Of a stretch of DNA of 64,000 nucleotides, positions 8,478 to 17,720 are shown one piece after another. The notes under the pieces were generated by a model. That model saw only the letters and a program-made list of their open reading frames with translations. It had not been told where the DNA came from and did not search any database. Source of the stretch: Actinomycetota bacterium (GTDB lineage: Bacteria; Actinomycetota; Acidimicrobiia; IMCC26256; PALSA-610); contig SXHN01000072.1 of NCBI GenBank assembly GCA_005773635.1, positions 1 through 64,000 on the forward strand. Direction: 5' to 3'. The position numbers and the translations under genes are program-made. The first letter of the stretch is position 1; the number at the start of each line of letters is the position of its first letter.

Positions 8478-8713
8478 ACAATGTCGATGCGCCGCACGCG
8501 GCTCGTTTGCGATCGACGTTGTTCGCGCTCCGACCGCTGATGTTCGAGCGCGCGGTCAGCAACGTCGATAGCGCTTCGAGCAACGTTGAGCAGTTCTTGA
8601 GCCGCCAAAAGGAGATGCTCCGTCGCGTCCGGTTGTGCATCCTGCAAACCGACAAAAAACGAACCCACGGGGCAGGCATAACACTCATCATGAACCTTCG
8701 GATTGTTCGTCAT
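8474..8713 (-). CDS. Small conserved protein with DECYACPVG motif
   Basis: 79 residues. The N-terminal DECYACPVGSFFVGLQ resembles a Cys-containing motif I associate with short actinobacterial proteins that lie between ArsA-like and ROK genes; the C-terminal half is a charged amphipathic helix rich in Arg and Glu. Its start overlaps the ArsA stop (TGATG) and its stop overlaps the ROK start (GTGA), strong evidence for a real, translationally coupled gene. The two cysteines three apart could bind a metal. Function unknown. Confidence 0.7.
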   Translation of the reverse strand: MTNNPKVHDECYACPVGSFFVGLQDAQPDATEHLLLAAQELLNVARSAIDVADRALEHQRSEREQRRSQTSRVRRIDIV

Positions 8714-9900
8714 CAGGTCGCCCGAGTGCGAGGTTCGACGCGGACAAACACGATTTCCAATCGACCATCGATAAAGGTTGCAGTCGTCGCTTGGCGGTTA
8801 CGAAGACTGTCGGGCAACACGATGGCTCGACGATACGGGCCGAGCGCGATCAGCACTTCATCGACGCTCTGAGCCAACTCCACATCGTGCTTGCCGGAAA
8901 AGGGTAGATGCACCGAAAGCACGAACTTGTCGCCGCGGGCTTCGACGTGCAACGGATCAATCTCCGCTAACCGTTGCGCCGGATCGTTCACACCGTATAT
9001 TGCGCTCGAGAACCCATGAAGTTCTTCAACTCCAATAACCTCGCGTTGCACCAATGGCACTCGCAATACGGGCAACGGTTCAAAGGCCTCATCGATGATT
9101 GCCAATTGGGCCTTTTGATCAATACGCCACTCGTCGAAAAACGGGTCGGAAACCGCGTCCGGCAACATGCGATTCACAACCACCGCATCGACGTGGTAGC
9201 CAAAGAGCGAAAGGTACGTGAAAGTACGGCGAGCTTCGGCGACCACCATGCGTTGAGGGTTCACTACGAGTCGAGCACTCGTAACCTCACCGTCGATCAA
9301 CAAGTCGCGCACGCCATCGAGTCGGTCATAGAAACGTCGTATCGCTTCGAAGACTTCGGTGCCGGCAATCGGCATATTGGTTAGGCGGCTTACAAACGGT
9401 CGAGCAAACTTTGTGAGTTTGCGTTGGCGTTCGAACAGCTTGCCCATATACCAACTCAACACATCAGGCAGCGAAAGTAATCGCAGGGTCTCCGCGGTCG
9501 GAGCGCAATCCACAACCACAACGTCAAAGTTGCCCGACTCTGCGTGGTCTTTGATATCAGCGAGTGCGAACACTTCGTCGAGTCCTGGTACGACTGCGAG
9601 CTCCTCAGCTTCGACAGCATCGGCTCCGACCCATCCGAGCATCTCTACCGCGAAATCACGGATTTCAGCCCATGCCTCTTCGAAGCGAATGCGGGCATCT
9701 AGTTGCTGCGCAACCAAATTCACTTCGATCATGGTTGGTTCGTCGTGCAACTGCACGTCGAAGGCATCCGCGAGAGAATGCGCAGGATCGGTCGACAAGA
9801 TAATCGTGCGCAATCCGCTGCGAGCACAGGCGACGGCTGTCGACGCGGCGACGGTGGTTTTACCGACCCCACCTTTACCTGTAAACAGCAAAATCCGCAT
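8713..9900 (-). CDS. ArsA/Get3-like ATPase
   Basis: 395 residues. The deviant Walker A FTGKGGVGKTTVAAST near the N-terminus, DPAHSLADAFD (switch I) and VVVDCAPTAETLRLLSLPD (switch II) define an anion-pump/Get3-type ATPase. The C-terminus (about residues 310-390) looks like the HSP20-like domain found in actinobacterial ArsA paralogues. The ATG at 9900 is chosen because homology starts at MRILLF. The order PimB, membrane protein, SRPBCC, ArsA resembles M. tuberculosis Rv2188c-Rv2184c as I recall it. Arsenite export is unlikely in this context; a role in membrane-protein or envelope-lipid handling is more plausible but unproven. Confidence 0.85.
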   Translation of the reverse strand: MRILLFTGKGGVGKTTVAASTAVACARSGLRTIILSTDPAHSLADAFDVQLHDEPTMIEVNLVAQQLDARIRFEEAWAEIRDFAVEMLGWVGADAVEAEELAVVPGLDEVFALADIKDHAESGNFDVVVVDCAPTAETLRLLSLPDVLSWYMGKLFERQRKLTKFARPFVSRLTNMPIAGTEVFEAIRRFYDRLDGVRDLLIDGEVTSARLVVNPQRMVVAEARRTFTYLSLFGYHVDAVVVNRMLPDAVSDPFFDEWRIDQKAQLAIIDEAFEPLPVLRVPLVQREVIGVEELHGFSSAIYGVNDPAQRLAEIDPLHVEARGDKFVLSVHLPFSGKHDVELAQSVDEVLIALGPYRRAIVLPDSLRNRQATTATFIDGRLEIVFVRVEPRTRAT

Positions 9901-9937
9901 CGGTGCCGAGGTTAGCGGCACTGCACGCGATGCGCGC

Positions 9938-10378
9938 TTACGCGGTCGCTTCGATGTGCGCTTTCAGATCCCGCAAGGCGCTGCCCATGATGATCCCGGT
10001 CGCACGCCGGACAATCATGCCGGGCAACGGCGCACGCAGTTCAGCTGCGAGGTCGTAATGCACCCTTGTGCCGTCATCTTCCGCCTCGAAGCGATAGCTC
10101 CCGTCGAGACGGCGAAGAAGGTCACCGTGGTCAAGGCGCCACGAAAAGGAGTGTGGAGCGTCAGCAAAATCGTAGAGCAACACATAGGTGATGCTTTTGC
10201 CGAGTGCGGCTGCTCGGTATTCCACCGACGTCGCGCGCCCATCGCTGTCGCGCGTCAATGCTGTGGCCCGTTTAATATCGCGTACCCACGACGGGTATTG
10301 CTCGAAATCGAGCGCCACATCCCAACACCGTTGCGAATTCGCGGCGATACGAATTCGTTCACTTACTTGGTCGGCCAC
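9938..10378 (-). CDS. SRPBCC (START-like) lipid-binding protein
   Basis: 146 residues beginning at a GTG preceded by GAGGAG. The pattern of an N-terminal strand VSERIRIAA, a helix with CWDVALDFEQYPSWV, and a final helix after PGMIVRRATG is typical of polyketide-cyclase/START-like folds, which form a hydrophobic pocket. It overlaps the upstream membrane-protein gene by 20 bases. By synteny it corresponds to Rv2185c. The ligand is unknown; a lipid or isoprenoid is likely. Confidence 0.8.
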   Translation of the reverse strand: MADQVSERIRIAANSQRCWDVALDFEQYPSWVRDIKRATALTRDSDGRATSVEYRAAALGKSITYVLLYDFADAPHSFSWRLDHGDLLRRLDGSYRFEAEDDGTRVHYDLAAELRAPLPGMIVRRATGIIMGSALRDLKAHIEATA

Positions 10379-10847
10379 GCGACGCTCCTCTGGCTGATCT
10401 TGGGCTGACTGTCCGGGCAGGGAACGTACCGTGCCTTGCGCCCCAGAGCGCGCTCATCGCAAGCGGCAAAAGGTTCGCAAGCCAGACAAATGGACCCGCG
10501 GCAGTCGTCGCGAGGGTCACGAACAATGTGAGCAGCGCCACTCCCAATAAATGACGGCGCACGGCGGTGGGGGCCGAACCGGCGAGGAACACCCAGTTAC
10601 TGACCGCAATCTCGGAACCGTTCGCAGTGCGTGCCAAGGCTTGAAAGAACGCCACAATCCATACGACAATCCCTCCACCAAACGAAGCCAGCCCAACCGC
10701 CGCCGTCGGCGTTTCAAATGCGTCCACGCCGAACGCGAATGGCACGGCTACGGCGATAAGGATGAATAACGATGCCCAGGAAACGACAACGATAGATCTT
10801 CCGGCGGGGCTGGCCTCGGGCGGGCGCGTTTCAGGTTCAAGAACCAT
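10359..10847 (-). CDS. Conserved membrane protein (Rv2186c position)
   Basis: 162 residues with at least four hydrophobic segments (around residues 20-40, 50-70, 95-115 and 118-135) and a basic C-terminal tail rich in Arg. The start ATG shares one base with the stop of the glycosyltransferase (TAATG), so it is translationally coupled. I recognise no catalytic motif. Its conserved slot between a PimB-like mannosyltransferase and a lipid-binding protein suggests an envelope function. Confidence 0.68.
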   Translation of the reverse strand: MVLEPETRPPEASPAGRSIVVVSWASLFILIAVAVPFAFGVDAFETPTAAVGLASFGGGIVVWIVAFFQALARTANGSEIAVSNWVFLAGSAPTAVRRHLLGVALLTLFVTLATTAAGPFVWLANLLPLAMSALWGARHGTFPARTVSPRSARGASRGRPSK

Positions 10848-11986
10848 TATCGATCGAATTCCAACAGTTGCGAGAAGTCGCCCAGCGCAACCGGTTGTAG
10901 CTTCGCCATCAGCACCTCGTACGAGAAGTCTTCGCACGCACGCCGTCGAGCAGCTTCGCCCATCTTGGCGCGCATCCCAGGATCATCCAGCAACGTCCTC
11001 AGCGCGCTGCGCACAGCGTCAACGTCACGAGGTTCGACCACGATGCCAGTCTCGCCGTCGGCAACTGCTTCGTGCGAGCCCCCACTACGACCGGCAATCT
11101 GCGCGACCCCGCACGCTGCAGCTTCCATGAACACGATTCCAAAACCTTCAACCTCAAGACCGCCCCAACGGTCGCCCCGACACAACATCGAAAAGATGTC
11201 AACACACCCGAACAACGCAGGGAGATCGGCGTCCGCAACGCGTCCAAGAAATCGCACCGCGACATTGTGTTCGTTCGCAATCTTTTCAAGGCGCTCGCGA
11301 TCTCGACCAGACCCGCCGATCGCTAGCTGCACATCACGCCCAAGCCCCGCAACCGATTCAATCAAAACATCAAACCCTTTTCGCGGCACCAGTCGCGATA
11401 ATCCGAGCACCACCGGAAGATCCAATGACAATCCGAAACGGGCTCGAGTTGCTATGCGAGTTTTCGCATCGATCGGCTGAAACCGTTGCGTGTCAACACC
11501 AGGAGGAATCACGACACCGCGTATAGACCGCCCGGCCGCACGTACACATTCCGACATTGGATAGTGGCCGAATGCGACCACACCCGAGGCTCGATTCAAC
11601 ACTCGCCGTGCTAGCAGGCTGGCCGGTGGAACCCGTCCGTACCCGGTGATTTCAGCGCCGTGAGCAACAACGATGTACGGGGCCACATCCAGGCTCGGGC
11701 CTATCGCGCCGAGCGGGAGCATGGGATCAACAAACACGACATCCGCGCCCACTTCACGAGCAATTCGTTGTGTCGTTCGCTTCACCCACGGCGTTGGCAG
11801 CAACACTTTTTCACGGCTCCGCACCACTCGGAACGCTTGGTCCGCATCCCACTGCGCGTCGCCTGGATACGGCGTGGTGAACACAGTGGTTTCGTTGGGC
11901 GGCAGGCGACGCCACATCTCCCACAGCACCGACTGAATCCCACCCAACTTCGGCGGAAAGTCGTTGGTCACGAGCAACGACGGCAT
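10847..11986 (-). CDS. GT4 glycosyltransferase, PimB-like mannosyltransferase
   Basis: 379 residues with a GT-B fold. VTNDFPPKLGGIQSVLWEM at the N-terminus matches PimB-type enzymes, followed by VIPPGVDTQRFQP, LSRLVPRKGFDVLI and the nucleotide-sugar motif EGFGIVFMEAAACG. PimB adds the second mannose to phosphatidyl-myo-inositol from GDP-mannose on the inner face of the membrane. It is the first gene of the minus-strand operon. A close relative with another acceptor cannot be excluded. Confidence 0.8.
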   Translation of the reverse strand: MPSLLVTNDFPPKLGGIQSVLWEMWRRLPPNETTVFTTPYPGDAQWDADQAFRVVRSREKVLLPTPWVKRTTQRIAREVGADVVFVDPMLPLGAIGPSLDVAPYIVVAHGAEITGYGRVPPASLLARRVLNRASGVVAFGHYPMSECVRAAGRSIRGVVIPPGVDTQRFQPIDAKTRIATRARFGLSLDLPVVLGLSRLVPRKGFDVLIESVAGLGRDVQLAIGGSGRDRERLEKIANEHNVAVRFLGRVADADLPALFGCVDIFSMLCRGDRWGGLEVEGFGIVFMEAAACGVAQIAGRSGGSHEAVADGETGIVVEPRDVDAVRSALRTLLDDPGMRAKMGEAARRRACEDFSYEVLMAKLQPVALGDFSQLLEFDR

Positions 11987-12024
11987 CGCGTTGATATTAC
12001 GGGCGCAACCGGCCGGGATCGTTA

Positions 12025-13221
12025 TTACTGGTCAACTGCGGGAGCGTGCTGCGTTTGTGGAAGTACATACAGCACAACCAACCCAACTGCCGCGATGCCT
12101 GCCCCAGCCCAAAACACTGCGGAGTATCCGAACAAACCTTTGAATACGCCGCAGATCGCCGCGCCAACACCTTGGCTCATGTCAAAGAACGACGACACAG
12201 TTCCAATCACTGAGCCCCGCTCGTTGGCTGGGACGCCATCAAGCGCCATTACCAAGATCGCGGGATACATCAACGACATACCCACGGCGAACACGACGGT
12301 GCCGATGTACAGCCCCGCAGGCGATGACCAAAGCGCAATGACGGACATGCCGGCTATACCCAACGTCAACGCGCCTGTGCACGCCACTTTGGCGCCGAGT
12401 TGATCGGGAATACGAGCCCCGATCACCCGTATCAGCAGAATCACCACGCCGTATACGAGGAACACCGTTCTGGCTTGCTCGAGGCCAAGCTCATCACGGG
12501 CGTAGAGCTTGACGAATGTGGCCCAACCCGCGAGGGCAACTAAGCCGGAAAAGAGCACCAAACCTGGTCCGACCGCATTGCGATGTATCAGCCGAGCCTT
12601 GACCGATGATTGGGAGGCTTCAAAGCCTCCGACTTCCCGAGTGAACCACCCAATTGCAACCGCGAGCACAGCAAGCCCTGCGCTTACAAACCATGCTCGT
12701 GCGAAATGCTCACGCCCTGTCGGGCCAAGCACAACCTCGCCCAAGAAAGGCCCGAACGCAAGGCCCCCGTAGACCGCCACCGACCAATAGCTCATTGCCT
12801 CGCCCCGGCGAGCTTCGGGGGCGAGATCCGCAATCATCGTTGCCGCGCCAACAAAGAATGCGGCCTCACCGATGCCAGCGACGAAACGCACAATGCTCAG
12901 CCACCACAATGCGTCAACAACCCCATACATCGCAGTCGCCGCCGCTACCACCAGCGCACCATCAAGCAACAGCACGCGTCGGCCGACGCGATCTCCGATG
13001 CGCCCGGCGAACGGGCGCAGCAGCACCGCGCCAAGTGCAAAAGTGCCGACCCCAATGCCTACCTGGATGCCGTTACCGTTGAGCGGCCCGTCGATGTACA
13101 CCGGCAACACGGGATTCAGCATCGCAAGACCAAGAAAATACGCGAGTCCGCTCGCAACGATCAAAACAAACGGAACGGTGAGCAGAGGCTGCGAGTCGCG
13201 ATCGACGTTCACACTACGCAT
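12025..13221 (-). CDS. Major facilitator superfamily transporter
   Basis: 398 residues with twelve predicted transmembrane segments. GRIGDRVGRRVLLLDG between helices 2 and 3 is the MFS signature, and the symmetrical C-terminal copy is present. It most resembles drug/metabolite efflux members. Starts possible at 13230, 13221 or 13212; all overlap or abut the end of the ferredoxin reductase gene, so the two are co-transcribed. Substrate unknown. Confidence 0.85.
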   Translation of the reverse strand: MRSVNVDRDSQPLLTVPFVLIVASGLAYFLGLAMLNPVLPVYIDGPLNGNGIQVGIGVGTFALGAVLLRPFAGRIGDRVGRRVLLLDGALVVAAATAMYGVVDALWWLSIVRFVAGIGEAAFFVGAATMIADLAPEARRGEAMSYWSVAVYGGLAFGPFLGEVVLGPTGREHFARAWFVSAGLAVLAVAIGWFTREVGGFEASQSSVKARLIHRNAVGPGLVLFSGLVALAGWATFVKLYARDELGLEQARTVFLVYGVVILLIRVIGARIPDQLGAKVACTGALTLGIAGMSVIALWSSPAGLYIGTVVFAVGMSLMYPAILVMALDGVPANERGSVIGTVSSFFDMSQGVGAAICGVFKGLFGYSAVFWAGAGIAAVGLVVLYVLPQTQHAPAVDQ

Positions 13222-14413
13222 TGGCCGCATTCACCGCGTCGGCGTACGACACGCGTTCCGCGATCTGACGCCGCGCGATCATCACGTGGCGCGGCTGGCT
13301 GAAGCCAAGCGCCCCCGTCAAGCGGCCGTTGCGGCCAAACAGCGCAACAAACTTGCGGCTTTCAAGGCTGCCCCGAACAATCGTGAACTCGTCGTCGGCG
13401 CTAAATCGACCGACACTTTGAATCTTGCAATCGTACTGATCACTCCAGACAAACGGAACTGGAGCGAACGACGTCGGTTCGCCCGAAACGATTGTCTCAG
13501 CTACGTGGGCGCCCTGTTCAACAGCATTCGTCCAATGTTCGAGTCGCATCAGCTCACCGTCGAACAAAGAGTTCGGCCACCGCGCAACGTCGCCTGCTGC
13601 AAATACGTTCGGTGCTGCGATGCAAAATTCATCGCACACGATCCCATTGTCGATTTCGAGTCCGGAACCCTGCAACCAACCCGTGCTTGGCTCAACTCCA
13701 ATCCCGATCACGACGACATCGCACGCAATGTCGGTCCCATCTACGAGCCTGACTCCATCGACCGTTTCCTCACCGTGAACGCTGCTGATCTGCACACCGA
13801 GTCGAACATCAACGCCATGATCACGATGAAGCTGTGCGCACACCGACCCGAGCGTTTCGCCGAGTCCTCTGATCATCGGCTGTGCTTGTGCTTCGAGCAT
13901 CGTCACAGCAACGCCCAACGCTCGACACGAAGCCGCGATCTCGGCACCAATGAAACCCGCACCGATGACGCACACACGACCAGCCTGCACGATGTCGCGG
14001 CGCAGGGCTACCGCGTCGTCGTACGTGCGCAGATAGTGCACACCATGTAAATTTGGGTCACAAATTTCCGGCGGGAGCCGACGCGGCTCGGTCCCTGTGG
14101 CAATGATGAGCTCGTCATACTCGACCGCTGATCCATCATCAAGAGCAACGGAGTGTTCGACGACGTTGAGGCCAACCGCGCGAACGCCGAGCCGCAGTTC
14201 GGCGTCAAAGTTGTCGTATCCCTCACGCCGGAGCGAAATGTCGGCGAATGAACGTGTCTTGGTCAGGAATTCTTTCGACAATGGCGGTCGGTCATACGGC
14301 ACCCACGACTCCGCGCCGATCGCAGTGATCGTCGCGTCGAAGCCCGATCGCCGCAACGTCTCAGCGGCCCGCAGACCAGCCAAACTCATACCAACAATGG
14401 TGACGCGCTTCAT
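13214..14413 (-). CDS. FAD-dependent ferredoxin reductase (rhodocoxin/putidaredoxin-reductase type)
   Basis: 399 residues. Two Rossmann motifs are visible, VGMSLAGLRAAE for FAD and VIGAGFIGAEIAAS for NAD(P)H, along with YDRPPLSKEFLT, ATGTEPRRLP and the FAD-ribityl motif VFAAGDVARWPN. Such enzymes pass electrons from NAD(P)H to a ferredoxin that feeds a P450 or Rieske oxygenase. No ferredoxin or oxygenase gene is next to it here. The first Rossmann motif is GxxxAG rather than the standard GxGxxG. Confidence 0.85.
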   Translation of the reverse strand: MKRVTIVGMSLAGLRAAETLRRSGFDATITAIGAESWVPYDRPPLSKEFLTKTRSFADISLRREGYDNFDAELRLGVRAVGLNVVEHSVALDDGSAVEYDELIIATGTEPRRLPPEICDPNLHGVHYLRTYDDAVALRRDIVQAGRVCVIGAGFIGAEIAASCRALGVAVTMLEAQAQPMIRGLGETLGSVCAQLHRDHGVDVRLGVQISSVHGEETVDGVRLVDGTDIACDVVVIGIGVEPSTGWLQGSGLEIDNGIVCDEFCIAAPNVFAAGDVARWPNSLFDGELMRLEHWTNAVEQGAHVAETIVSGEPTSFAPVPFVWSDQYDCKIQSVGRFSADDEFTIVRGSLESRKFVALFGRNGRLTGALGFSQPRHVMIARRQIAERVSYADAVNAANA

Positions 14414-14510
14414 ACGGCGACGACAATAGGGGCCAAGCCTGCGACAGCCTCAACCAGTTTTGCGCGCGGCTCAGCGCCCACAAGGGCGTTCTCTGCGGAT
14501 CAGAACTGGT

Positions 14511-15155
14511 TCATCGGGGGCGACCACCCGTGTCACGGCCGATATCGAACGCTTGGTTCTCTCCCGGCGCCGCGATTTCCACGCACGGCTCATCCTTGTC
14601 GTCAAACTCGGTTCGCAGTGCACGCGACATTCGCGCGTGCATGTCGTACAACGACGTGATGTAAGTAAGTTCGAGAATCATCTCTTCGGTGAGATGTTCA
14701 CGTAACGCAGCAAACGTGCCGTCGGCAACCCGACCGTGGTCGTATACAAGTGCGTCGGTATACGCCAGCACTGCTCGTTCGGCGGCGCTGAAGCAGGTCG
14801 CAGTTTGCCAACTCGGGATAGCCGCAATGTGTTCTTCGGAAAAACCCACGGTGCGCATCGATTTGCAGTGCTGAGAGAATACGAACTGCGAGCCATTCGC
14901 CCACCCTGCGCGCGTCTGGCCCAATTCGCGCAATTTGGGGTCCAAGAAACGATCCGGGCTTCGATAGACCACAAACCCGCCAACCGCATGGTTGAACACG
15001 TCGGGTACTTGTGCGAAAACAGTCCACCAATCACCGGGAGTTCCCGTAGCGGTGCCGGGGTCGGCGACCGGGTCTCGGTCGCCAAACAGCATGTCGTACA
15101 GCGGGAGCACAGAAGGCGCAGCTTCAGCGCGGGCAACTTGTCGGAGTCGAGGCAT
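14511..15155 (-). CDS. Carboxymuconolactone-decarboxylase/AhpD-like protein
   Basis: 214 residues from an ATG at 15155, chosen because family similarity starts at MPRLRQV. The helical core contains LRELGQTRAGWANGSQFVFSQH, CKSMRTVGFSEEHIAAI and ERAVLAYTDALVYD, typical of CMD-fold proteins. There is a single Cys in the region where AhpD has CxxC, so peroxidase-type redox chemistry is unlikely. The gene is divergent from an enoyl-CoA hydratase across a 60-base gap. Function unassigned. Confidence 0.72.
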   Translation of the reverse strand: MPRLRQVARAEAAPSVLPLYDMLFGDRDPVADPGTATGTPGDWWTVFAQVPDVFNHAVGGFVVYRSPDRFLDPKLRELGQTRAGWANGSQFVFSQHCKSMRTVGFSEEHIAAIPSWQTATCFSAAERAVLAYTDALVYDHGRVADGTFAALREHLTEEMILELTYITSLYDMHARMSRALRTEFDDKDEPCVEIAAPGENQAFDIGRDTGGRPR

Positions 15156-15215
15156 ACACCGATACTTGCACGCTCGGAGTTGCACGCGCACAACGAGGTC
15201 GCGCAGTATGGCCGC

Positions 15216-16055
15216 GTGACTGACACCGATTTCGCTGCCCTTGCCGACCAAGACCTCCTGACCGTGCTCGATAATGGCGTGTTGTGGCTCACCATTAATC
15301 GGGCCCAGGCCGGAAATGCGATCCCGTTCTACGTGCGTGATCGCCTCATCGAGCTATTTCGTGACGCGCATACCAACCTCGCGGTTCGAGCCATCGTGCT
15401 CACCGGCGCAGGCGAGAAGCATTTCTGCACCGGCGCCGACCTCTCCGTGCGGCCTCCGATGCCGCACCGCCCAGCAACCGCGCCGGAACGAGTGGTTGGC
15501 ACCGGTATCGACATGATGCGCCGCGGCTTCCAAACGCTGATGCAAACCATGCTGGATTGCGAAAAACCCATCATTGTTGCACTGAACGGCACCGCGGCAG
15601 GCGGCGGTTCAATGTTCGCACTCGCCGCCGATCTCGTGATTGCGGCGGATACCGCGAAACTCATTCAGGTGTTCGTGCGCCGAGGGCTTGTACCCGACGG
15701 TGGCGTGGCGTATCTCCTGCCGCGCATCGTCGGCATGCACAAAGCTAAGGAACTCATTTTCTTCGGCGACGACCTCGATGCCCAAGGCATGAAAGAGCTC
15801 GGCATCGCAAACAAGGTTGTGCCCGCTGCAGAACTGCACAGCGCGGCAAAGGAATGGGCAGACCGGCTAGCGAGCGGACCGACCAAAGCAATCGGCTGGT
15901 CGAAGAAGCTGCTCCAGGATGCCACCGAACTCGATCGCCGCACATTGCTGGAACAAGAAGCAATGCTGGTGGAAATCAACACCTCTACCCACGACGGGAT
16001 GGAAGGCGTGAACAGCTTTCGGGAGAAGCGTCCTGTCGAGTTCACCGGTTGGTGA
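15216..16055 (+). CDS. Enoyl-CoA hydratase/isomerase family protein
   Basis: 279 residues from a GTG at 15216. The frame is open far upstream, but that part overlaps the divergent CMD gene and shows no crotonase pattern. Oxyanion-hole segments LTGAGEKHFCTGADL and LNGTAAGGGSMFALAADLVIA are clear. The end GVNSFREKRPVEFTGW is typical. It forms an operon with the Ltp2-like aldolase (10 bases) and its DUF35 partner, which suggests hydration of an enoyl-CoA before aldol cleavage. It does not look like EchA20. Confidence 0.84.
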   Translation: MTDTDFAALADQDLLTVLDNGVLWLTINRAQAGNAIPFYVRDRLIELFRDAHTNLAVRAIVLTGAGEKHFCTGADLSVRPPMPHRPATAPERVVGTGIDMMRRGFQTLMQTMLDCEKPIIVALNGTAAGGGSMFALAADLVIAADTAKLIQVFVRRGLVPDGGVAYLLPRIVGMHKAKELIFFGDDLDAQGMKELGIANKVVPAAELHSAAKEWADRLASGPTKAIGWSKKLLQDATELDRRTLLEQEAMLVEINTSTHDGMEGVNSFREKRPVEFTGW

Positions 16056-16065
16056 GCACGTGACA

Positions 16066-17220
16066 ATGAGCATCAAAGACTTGACCGCGGTTGTGGGCAT
16101 TGGTCAAACCGAATTCGGCAGGCTCGAACAGAATGAACTTACGCTCGCTTGCCGAGCAATCAGCCTGGCCCTCGATGATGCAGGTATCGCACCGCACGAA
16201 GTCGATGGCTTGGCGAGCTCAACCATGGAACCGAATCGCGAAGTCGAAGTTGCCCGTAACGTTGGCCTCGGCGACATCACTTTTTTTAGCCAGGTTGGCT
16301 ATGGCGGTGGCGCAGCCTGCGGCATTATTGGGCACGCGGCGATGGCGGTGGCGACGGGGCAATGCAACGTCGCAGTTGCGTGGCGCGGCCGCAAACGCGC
16401 AGCAAAGTCGAGCCGACCGTGGACCCAAGCGAGTACCCGTATCGCCGACAAAAACATGTGGAGCCGCCCGTTTGGCATGCTGCGACCCGTCGATGAGATC
16501 GCGATGCTGACGCGTCGATACATGCATGAATACGGCGCCACTCGCGACCACCTTGCGAACGTCGCGCTCGCCTCGCGTGCCCACGCCAACCGAAATCCCA
16601 ACGCTGCGATGTACACGAAACCCATGACTCGCGATGCGTACATGGACTCGCGGTGGATCAGCGAACCCCTGTGCCTGTTCGACAACTGCCTCGAAAGCGA
16701 CGGTGCGCTCGCAGTCGTCATCGCGCGGCGCGATCGGGCGGCAGATACCCGCCATGAACCCGTCATTGTGCACGCGGTTGCGCAAGGGCTGCCACCGCAA
16801 CACCAAACGATGACCAACTTCTTCAACGACGACCCGTTGCGCGGCCCCGCATGGGTGACCGCCCGCAAGCTCTGGGAACGCGCCGACGTTGGGCCCCGCG
16901 ATGTCAATGTGGCGCAGCTGTACGACGCGTTCAGCCCGCTCATTCCTTTGTCGCTCGAAGGCTACGGATTTTGCGAACGAGGCGAGGGCGGTGCGTTCAC
17001 CGACAACGGCAACACGCAATGGGGAACGGGCGCCTTGCCCGTCAACACCAGTGGCGGAGGAATGAGCGAGGCATACGTACACGGTTTCAATTTGATTGTT
17101 GAGGGAGTGCGCCAGATTCGCGGCACCTCTACGAGCCAAGTTGAAAATGCCCAGGTGTCGCTCGTAACTAGCGGCGAAGGCGTCCCAACATCCGCGGTCC
17201 TGTTCACAAAGGCGCGGTGA
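16066..17220 (+). CDS. ltp2: Thiolase-like lipid-transfer protein, Ltp2-type aldolase
   Basis: 384 residues. The ATG at 16066 is preferred over GTG at 16060 because GGTGAG lies 9 bases before it. The protein follows the Ltp2 pattern as I recall it: AVVGIGQTEFG, EVEVARNVGLGDITFFSQ, YGGGAAC, LYDAFSPL and SEAYVHGFN. Ltp2 with a DUF35 partner cleaves a beta-hydroxy acyl-CoA by retro-aldol reaction, releasing propionyl-CoA from the cholesterol C17 side chain. Tyrosines in LYDAF and EAYVH correspond to those I recall as important in Ltp2. The gene is followed 4 bases later by a DUF35 gene, the expected partner. The exact steroid substrate is inferred. Confidence 0.8.
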   Translation: MSIKDLTAVVGIGQTEFGRLEQNELTLACRAISLALDDAGIAPHEVDGLASSTMEPNREVEVARNVGLGDITFFSQVGYGGGAACGIIGHAAMAVATGQCNVAVAWRGRKRAAKSSRPWTQASTRIADKNMWSRPFGMLRPVDEIAMLTRRYMHEYGATRDHLANVALASRAHANRNPNAAMYTKPMTRDAYMDSRWISEPLCLFDNCLESDGALAVVIARRDRAADTRHEPVIVHAVAQGLPPQHQTMTNFFNDDPLRGPAWVTARKLWERADVGPRDVNVAQLYDAFSPLIPLSLEGYGFCERGEGGAFTDNGNTQWGTGALPVNTSGGGMSEAYVHGFNLIVEGVRQIRGTSTSQVENAQVSLVTSGEGVPTSAVLFTKAR

Positions 17221-17224
17221 CGAC

Positions 17225-17677
17225 GTGTTGGAAACCAACGATGATCGATTGTTCGTCCCCGACCTCGATGATGATGACTCCCGCCCGTTTTGGGAAGGCT
17301 GCGCCCTCGGCGAACTGCGAGTGCAAGCGTGCGCGAGTTGCTCGCAATGGCGGATGCCACCACGCCCAATGTGTCCGCGTTGCCGGTCGCTCGACGTTAC
17401 CTGGGTGGTTTCCTCAGGCCGCGGAACCGTGTGGTCGTTCGTGGTTCCGCATGCCCCCCTGCTTCCGGGCTACACAGAACTCGCTCCGTACAACGTCATC
17501 GTCGTCGAGCTCAATGAGAATTCGTTGATTCGTTTCGTCGGCAACCTGGTCCTCGGCCCCAACGCACCAATCAACAGCATCGACCCAGCAACCATTGCCA
17601 TCGGCGAGGCCGTTGCCGTCGTATTTCAGCGCGTCAATGGCATCGCTCTCCCCTTTTGGATCCGCGCACCGAGCTGA
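17225..17677 (+). CDS. DUF35 zinc-ribbon OB-fold protein, partner of the Ltp2-like aldolase
   Basis: 150 residues from a GTG. The N-terminal rubredoxin-like ribbon is intact: CASC and CPRC pairs near residues 36-54, followed by the linker GRGTVWSFVVPHAP and the OB fold ending in VAVVFQRVNG. In steroid-degrading actinobacteria the DUF35 domain of ChsH2 binds Ltp2 and is needed for its aldolase activity. Here it is a stand-alone protein rather than fused to a MaoC domain. A strong hairpin terminator follows. Confidence 0.85.
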   Translation: MLETNDDRLFVPDLDDDDSRPFWEGCALGELRVQACASCSQWRMPPRPMCPRCRSLDVTWVVSSGRGTVWSFVVPHAPLLPGYTELAPYNVIVVELNENSLIRFVGNLVLGPNAPINSIDPATIAIGEAVAVVFQRVNGIALPFWIRAPS

Positions 17678-17720
17678 TGCGCAGCGAACTGGAATCGTTG
17701 CCATGCTCCAAGGACGCGAA

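Noticed and set aside
14452-14510. Inverted repeat AACCAGTT / AACTGGTT between reductase and CMD genes
   Set aside because: Loop of more than 40 bases and no T-run; likely chance.
15216-16055. Calling this hydratase EchA20
   Set aside because: Length and motifs are those of a general enoyl-CoA hydratase, and it sits with ltp2 rather than ipdA.
16219-17238. 339-residue minus-strand ORF opposite the Ltp2-like gene
   Set aside because: No recognisable fold, rich in His/Arg/Val as expected for an antisense frame.
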